From an uncultured Bacilli bacterium (lineage in GTDB: Bacteria > Bacillota_I > Bacilli_A > RF39 > UBA660), in contig CAKORV010000011.1 in the NCBI GenBank assembly GCA_934101625.1, positions 1-27,066 on the forward strand: a DNA stretch of 27,066 nucleotides. The letters are read 5' to 3'. Shown in pieces: positions 22,273 through 27,066 of this stretch. Made by a program: the position numbers and the translations under genes. The first letter of the stretch is position 1. Every line of letters begins with the position of its first letter. The notes beneath the pieces are model-generated. The model was not told the DNA's origin. It was given only the letters and a program-made list of their open reading frames with translations, and made no database searches.

Positions 22273-24181
22273 TTACAATGAGGGAGATATTCAAGTTCTT
22301 GAAGGACTTGAAGCTGTAAGAAAAAGACCAGGAATGTATATAGGTACTACTGATGTAAAAGGATTACATCATTTGGTATGGGAAATTGTTGATAACTCAA
22401 TTGATGAGGCATTGGCTGGTTATTGTAAAAATATAGAAATAGTTATTAATAAAGATAATTCTATAACTGTTAAAGATGATGGCCGTGGTATTCCAGTTGG
22501 TATACATCCAAAAACTGGCATTTCAACCGTAGAAACTGTTTATACTGTTCTTCATGCAGGTGGTAAATTTGGTGGTGGAGGCTACAAAGTTAGTGGTGGC
22601 TTACATGGTGTTGGTGCTAGTGTAGTTAATGCTTTATCTAGTAGTGTAACTGTTAGAGTTTATAAAGATTCTAAAATATATGAATGTAAATTTAAAAATG
22701 GAGGAAAAACTGTTCAACCATTAACTGTTATTGGTGATTGTGAACCTAATAGAACGGGTACAACTGTTACTTTTAAGCCTGATGCTGATATATTTGATAC
22801 AGAAATTTATGATTATGATATTTTAAAAGTTAGAGTTAGAGAATTGGCTTTCTTGAACCGAGGATTACAGTTAACTTTAAGAGATGATAGAGATGATGAG
22901 GATACTCAAGGTGAAAAATTCCTATATGAAGGTGGAATAAGTGAATATGTTAAATTTTTAAATAAAAACAAAACACCTTTAACTAATACAGTTATTCACT
23001 TGGAGGGAACACAAGATGATATTTTTCTTGAAGTTGCAATGCAATATAATACAAGTTATAATGACAATATTTACTCATTTGTTAATAATATTAATACCCA
23101 TGATGGAGGAACACATGAGGAAGGAGTTAGACGTGCTTTAACAAGAATTATTAATAATTATGCTAGAAAAAGTAAGATGTTAAAAGAAAAAGATGAAAGC
23201 TTAACTGGTGATGATGTTAAAGAAGGTTTAACCATGATTATTTCTTGTAAACATCCTAATCCACAATTCGAAGGTCAAACTAAAGGTAGACTTGGTAATT
23301 CTGAAGTTAGAAAAATTGCAGATAACATCTTTGCAGAGGGATTTGATAGATATTTAATGGAAAACCCTGCAGAAGCAAAAACAATAGTTGAAAAGGCAAT
23401 GCTTGCTAGTCGTGCAAGAAATGCAGCGAAGAAAGCTAGAGAAGCTACTAGAAAAACAGATTTAACAATAACAAATTTTTTTGGTAAGTTGTCAGATTGT
23501 AAAAGTAAAGATCCTAGCGAAAGTGAGATATTTATAGTCGAGGGAGATAGTGCCGGTGGTAGTGCAAAAGAAGGAAGAGATTCTATGACACAAGCTATAC
23601 TTCCGTTAAGAGGTAAAATTTTAAATGTTGAAAAGACAAGACTTGATAGGGCTTTAGGCAATGAAGAAATTAAGACAATTATTACTGCATTCGGAACTGG
23701 TATAGGTCAAGATTTTGATATAGAAAAGTTAAGATATCATAAAATTATAATTATGACCGATGCCGATGTCGATGGTGCACATATTAGGGTACTTTTATTA
23801 ACCTTGTTTTATAGATATTTTAAACCAATTATTGAACAAGGACATGTTTATGCCGCACAACCTCCTTTATTTAGGGTAATGCATGGTAAAACAAGAAAAT
23901 ATTGCCTTGATGAGAATGAGAAAGATAGATATTTAGCATCTTTACCTGATAATGTAAGAGCAAGAGCGGAAGTTGCTCGTATGAAAGGTCTTGGAGAAAT
24001 GGATGCTGAAGAGTTAAATGAAACAACAATGGATATTAATAAGAGAATTTTAAGAAAGATTACAGTTGATGATGCAATGTTAGCTGACCAAGTATTCACT
24101 AAATTAATGGGTGAAGAAGTTGAACCTAGAAGAAAGTTTATTGAAGAAAATGCTGGCTTTGTACAAAACTTGGATATTTAG
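22265..24181 (+). CDS. gyrB: DNA gyrase subunit B
   Basis: GyrB provides the ATPase and TOPRIM parts of gyrase, which adds negative supercoils. The GHKL ATPase domain has EIVDNSIDEALAGYC and DDGRGIPVGIHP. The TOPRIM domain has EGDSAGGSAKEGRD (about residue 426 on) and TDADVDGAHIR (about 498 on). The C-terminal GyrA-contact region ends FIEENAGFVQNLDI. I chose the ATG at 22265 (638 residues) because GGAGGT lies 7 nt upstream. The GTG at 22250 is part of that site. A ParE identity is excluded by the recF-gyrB-gyrA context and length. Confidence 0.97.
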   Translation: MNDYNEGDIQVLEGLEAVRKRPGMYIGTTDVKGLHHLVWEIVDNSIDEALAGYCKNIEIVINKDNSITVKDDGRGIPVGIHPKTGISTVETVYTVLHAGGKFGGGGYKVSGGLHGVGASVVNALSSSVTVRVYKDSKIYECKFKNGGKTVQPLTVIGDCEPNRTGTTVTFKPDADIFDTEIYDYDILKVRVRELAFLNRGLQLTLRDDRDDEDTQGEKFLYEGGISEYVKFLNKNKTPLTNTVIHLEGTQDDIFLEVAMQYNTSYNDNIYSFVNNINTHDGGTHEEGVRRALTRIINNYARKSKMLKEKDESLTGDDVKEGLTMIISCKHPNPQFEGQTKGRLGNSEVRKIADNIFAEGFDRYLMENPAEAKTIVEKAMLASRARNAAKKAREATRKTDLTITNFFGKLSDCKSKDPSESEIFIVEGDSAGGSAKEGRDSMTQAILPLRGKILNVEKTRLDRALGNEEIKTIITAFGTGIGQDFDIEKLRYHKIIIMTDADVDGAHIRVLLLTLFYRYFKPIIEQGHVYAAQPPLFRVMHGKTRKYCLDENEKDRYLASLPDNVRARAEVARMKGLGEMDAEELNETTMDINKRILRKITVDDAMLADQVFTKLMGEEVEPRRKFIEENAGFVQNLDI

Positions 24182-24193
24182 GAGGTGTGGTTT

Positions 24194-26785
24194 ATGAGAG
24201 ATGAATTAAATGAATTATTAGATAGAGCACAAGAAGATGCTGAAAATTCTGAGACAACAAATGAAAATAATCAAAATGATGATAATAAAGATGAAGATAT
24301 TTCTGAAGATGCATCTTATTATGGTGGAGAATTTCATGAAAGAGATAAATTATCTGTAAATAATATTGTTAGTGAAGTAGAAAATTCGTTTTTGGATTAT
24401 TCAATGAGTGTAATTAAGGCTCGTGCTTTACCAGATTTAAGGGATGGACTAAAGCCTGTTCATAGAAGAATTTTATGGTCAATGTTTGAATGTGGTTATA
24501 CTCCTGATAAACCTCATAAAAAGTGCGCAACTACTGTTGGTTATGTAATAGGACATTATCATCCACATGGTGATTCTTCAGTTTATGAAGCTATGGTTAG
24601 ATTGGCTCAAGATTTTAATCAAAGATATATTTTAGTTGATGGACATGGTAACTTTGGTAATATTGAAGGTGATGGAGCTGCTGCTTATCGTTATACTGAA
24701 TCTAGACTTTCTAAAATAAGTTTAGAGTTATTGAGGGATATTAATAAAAATACCGTTGATATGGAAGATAACTTTGATGTTACAAAAAGAGAACCAAAAG
24801 TTTTACCATCTAGATTTCCTAATATTTTAGTTAATGGATCAATGGGTATTGCTGTTGGTATGGCGACTAATATTCCACCTCATAATTTAGGTGAAGTTAT
24901 AGATGGTTGTATTGCTTACATTGATAATCCTGATATAGATACTTTGGGATTGATGCAATATATAAAAGGACCTGATTTTCCTACAGGTGGTGTAATTTTA
25001 GGCAATTCTGGTATTAAACAAGCTTACGAAACAGGTCGTGGTTCAATTACTATACGAAGTAAAGCTACAATTGAAGAAGTTAAGGGGCATCCGACTATTG
25101 TTATTACTGAAGTACCTTATGGTGTAAATACAATGGAACTTAAAAATAAAGTTGCAGAACTTGTACATAATAAAACTATAGAAGGTATTACAGATTATCA
25201 TACAGATTTAAAAAATGGTGTAAAAATTACTATTACACTAAAAAAAGATGCCAATGCTCAAGTAATTTTAAATAATTTATATAAACATACACAATTTCAA
25301 ATTAATTTTGGAATAATATTCTTAATGTTAGATGGATTAACTCCTAAAACCTTACCTTTAAAGAGTATTATTAGTAAATATATTGATCATCAAAAGGAAG
25401 TTATTTATAGAAGAACTAAGTTTGATTTAACTAAGTCAGAAAACAGAGTACATATTTTAGAGGGATATAAAATAGCTTTAGATCATATAGATGAGGTTAT
25501 AAGTATAATAAGAAATTCAAATGAAGATGAAGAGGCTAAAAATGCATTAATTAAGCGATTTGGGTTAACTGAAATACAAGCTGAAAACATTCTTGAATTG
25601 AAATTAAAGAGGTTAACTGGATTAGAAAGAGGTAAAATAGAGGAAGAATTAAATGAATTGTTAAAGTTAATTGATGAATTAAGGTCAATTTTAGCTAGTG
25701 AACAAAAAGTTCTTGATATAATTAAGAAAGAAATGCTTGATATTAAGAATAGATATTCTGATGATAGAAGAACTAAGATTGATATGACTGCAATTGATTA
25801 TATAGAAGATGAAAGTCTAATACCTGAAGAAGATTTAATTATAACATTAACTAATAAAAATTATATTAAGAGAGTTAATTCAAATACTTATAAATCACAA
25901 AATCGTGGTGGTGTTGGAATTAAAGGAATGACTACTAATGAAGAAGATTTTGTAGAACATATGATTAACTTATCAACACATGATTATTTATTATTCTTTA
26001 GCAATAAGGGAAGAGTTTATAGAATGAAAGGTTATGAGATTCCAGAATTTTCTAGAACATCTAAAGGTTTACCTATAGTCAACTTGTTGCCTTTAGAAAA
26101 GGATGAAAAAATAAGTGCTGTTGTTAAACTTGAAAATAATAATGATTATAAATATTTATTATTTGGAACTAAAAACGGTATTGTTAAACGTACTTTAATA
26201 AGTGAGTTTGATAATATTAGAACTAATGGTAAAATAGCTATTTCATTACGAGACAATGATGAGTTAAATTCTGTTAAGAAGACTCATGGAGATGATACAA
26301 TCTTAATGTGTTCTTCAATGGGTAGAATGGTAAGATTTAATGAAAATGATATTAGAGTTATGGGAAGAACAGCTTCTGGTGTAAAAGGTATTACTTTAAA
26401 CGATGATATATGCGTTGGTACAGAGGTAGCAACTGATGATTTAAATATCTTGGTAGTAACTGAAAAAGGATATGGTAAGAAAACTCCATTAAGTGAGTAT
26501 CGTGAAACTAAACGTGGAAGCAAAGGAGTTAAAACTATTAACATTTCTGATAAGAATGGAAAGATTGTTGGATTTAAGTCTGTTGAAGAAAATAAAGATT
26601 TAATGATAATTACTAACAATGGAATTATTATAAGATTAGATATTAACAATATTTCTCAAATGGGAAGAGTTACAAAAGGTGTTAAGTTAATTAATATTAA
26701 AGATAATAATGCAGTTGCTTCTATATCTATAGTTAATCAAAATAGCGAAGATGAAATTGAAAACGTTAATGATGAAAAAGAATAA
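24194..26785 (+). CDS. gyrA: DNA gyrase subunit A, with acidic N-terminal extension
   Basis: GyrA cleaves and rejoins DNA and wraps it for supercoiling. I chose the ATG at 24194 (863 residues), with GGAGGTG 6 nt upstream; an in-frame GTG at 24185 lies inside that site. The catalytic Tyr is at about 167 (AAYRYTESR). In the quinolone region HPHGDSSVYEAM, the Ser83 and Asp87 positions of E. coli are Ser and Glu, so no resistance change is seen. The GyrA box appears as QNRGGVGIKG, defining gyrase rather than topoisomerase IV, and six beta-pinwheel repeats follow. The N-terminus is about 45 residues longer than in E. coli and very rich in Asp, Glu and Asn; such an extension is unusual. Confidence 0.97.
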   Translation: MRDELNELLDRAQEDAENSETTNENNQNDDNKDEDISEDASYYGGEFHERDKLSVNNIVSEVENSFLDYSMSVIKARALPDLRDGLKPVHRRILWSMFECGYTPDKPHKKCATTVGYVIGHYHPHGDSSVYEAMVRLAQDFNQRYILVDGHGNFGNIEGDGAAAYRYTESRLSKISLELLRDINKNTVDMEDNFDVTKREPKVLPSRFPNILVNGSMGIAVGMATNIPPHNLGEVIDGCIAYIDNPDIDTLGLMQYIKGPDFPTGGVILGNSGIKQAYETGRGSITIRSKATIEEVKGHPTIVITEVPYGVNTMELKNKVAELVHNKTIEGITDYHTDLKNGVKITITLKKDANAQVILNNLYKHTQFQINFGIIFLMLDGLTPKTLPLKSIISKYIDHQKEVIYRRTKFDLTKSENRVHILEGYKIALDHIDEVISIIRNSNEDEEAKNALIKRFGLTEIQAENILELKLKRLTGLERGKIEEELNELLKLIDELRSILASEQKVLDIIKKEMLDIKNRYSDDRRTKIDMTAIDYIEDESLIPEEDLIITLTNKNYIKRVNSNTYKSQNRGGVGIKGMTTNEEDFVEHMINLSTHDYLLFFSNKGRVYRMKGYEIPEFSRTSKGLPIVNLLPLEKDEKISAVVKLENNNDYKYLLFGTKNGIVKRTLISEFDNIRTNGKIAISLRDNDELNSVKKTHGDDTILMCSSMGRMVRFNENDIRVMGRTASGVKGITLNDDICVGTEVATDDLNILVVTEKGYGKKTPLSEYRETKRGSKGVKTINISDKNGKIVGFKSVEENKDLMIITNNGIIIRLDINNISQMGRVTKGVKLINIKDNNAVASISIVNQNSEDEIENVNDEKE

Positions 26786-26806
26786 ATTAAATTTTATTCT
26801 TTTTTT
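26775..26806 (+). terminator. Intrinsic terminator of recF-gyrB-gyrA
   Basis: Perfect 12-bp stem AAAAAGAATAAA (26775-26786) with TTTATTCTTTTT (26793-26804) and a 6-nt loop, ending in Ts. The stem is nearly GC-free, so efficiency is uncertain. Confidence 0.7.
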
Positions 26807-26850
26807 AAAAGTTATTAACATTATTTATTAGTAATTATCAACTTTAATAT

Positions 26851-27066
26851 GTAAGAAGAAATAACCAATGTTCCACGTGAAACATAGTGCGAAGGAAAAT
26901 AAAGTAAGAAGAAATAACCAATGTTCCACGTGAAACATAGTGCGAAGGAAAATAAAGTAAGAAGAAATAACCAATGTTCCACGTGAAACATAGTGCGAAG
27001 GTAAATAAAGTAAGAAGAAATAACCAATGTTCCACGTGAAACATAGTGCGAAGGTAAATAAAGTAA
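26851..27066. repeat. parS: Tandem array of 53-bp units, each with a parS-like site (runs off the right edge)
   Basis: Four complete 53-bp units begin at 26851, 26904, 26957 and 27010, and a fifth begins at 27063. Units 1 and 2 are identical, as are 3 and 4. The two pairs differ by one base (GGAAAATAAA versus GGTAAATAAA). Each contains TGTTCCACGTGAAACA, at 26869-26884, 26922-26937, 26975-26990 and 27028-27043. This fits the Bacillota parS consensus TGTTNCACGTGAAACA, to which ParB (Spo0J) binds. The 53-bp period is close to five helical turns, so all sites face the same side. No coding gene is credible in the array. Confidence 0.93.

Noticed and set aside
26821..27044. Minus-strand ORFs with repeated FHVEHW peptides in the right-end array
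   Set aside because: They only read the 53-bp repeat in a frame without stops; no ribosome site, and the DNA is explained by parS repeats.
26851..27066. CRISPR array
   Set aside because: The full 53-bp unit repeats with one base of variation; there are no unique spacers and no cas genes.
1..27066. tRNA, rRNA or riboswitch genes
   Set aside because: No cloverleaf, rRNA core or known riboswitch motif was recognised; intergenic gaps are short and accounted for by promoters, terminators, origin and repeats.

Overview
This window is the chromosomal replication origin region of a very AT-rich Gram-positive bacterium. The gene order rsmG-mnmG-mnmE-jag-yidC-rnpA-rpmH / oriC / dnaA-dnaN-recF-gyrB-gyrA is the classic Bacillota origin. 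ComK, Noc, the RNA polymerase delta subunit, GerQ and a conserved rpoE-prfA-prmC-spoIIR-mntP-murA neighbourhood all point to class Bacilli. An uncultured gut-type lineage is plausible, but that placement is inference. TGA is a stop here: prfB is present with its classic TGA frameshift, and all tryptophans are TGG. This is therefore not a code-4 Mollicute.

Left part (1-10,030). An IS200/IS605 TnpA gene is cut by the left edge and has an Asn in place of the first His of its HUH motif. Next come gerQ (spore coat), a pduL-type phosphotransacylase and prfB (RF2) with its programmed +1 frameshift. On the minus strand follow a degenerate SGNH-hydrolase-like membrane protein, murA, mntP, spoIIR, prmC, prfA and rpoE. 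A class A penicillin-binding protein diverges from rpoE on the plus strand. Three links to sporulation (gerQ, spoIIR, yidC/spoIIIJ-jag) suggest a present or ancestral spore former.

Middle part (10,030-17,850). On the minus strand lie noc (a Noc-type ParB-like nucleoid occlusion protein), rsmG, mnmG, mnmE, jag, yidC, rnpA and a very divergent 41-residue rpmH. A perfect Noc-binding site (ATTTCCCGGGAAAT) lies between mnmE and jag. The soj/spo0J (parAB) pair that often follows noc is not here; a convergent PBP gene takes its place.

Origin and right part (17,624-27,066). DnaA boxes cluster on both sides of dnaA, and an AT-rich unwinding candidate precedes dnaN. The dnaN-recF interval, where yaaA normally sits, holds a short ComK-family regulator. 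Its promoter carries three TCGACA repeats spaced exactly 10 bp apart. recF, gyrB and gyrA follow.

After the gyrA terminator the window ends inside a tandem array of a 53-bp unit, each copy carrying the parS-like sequence TGTTCCACGTGAAACA. Four complete copies are visible and a fifth begins at the edge. An iteron-like chromosomal parS array beside the origin is the most striking feature of the window. It implies a ParB elsewhere in the genome, working alongside Noc and its separate NBS site.
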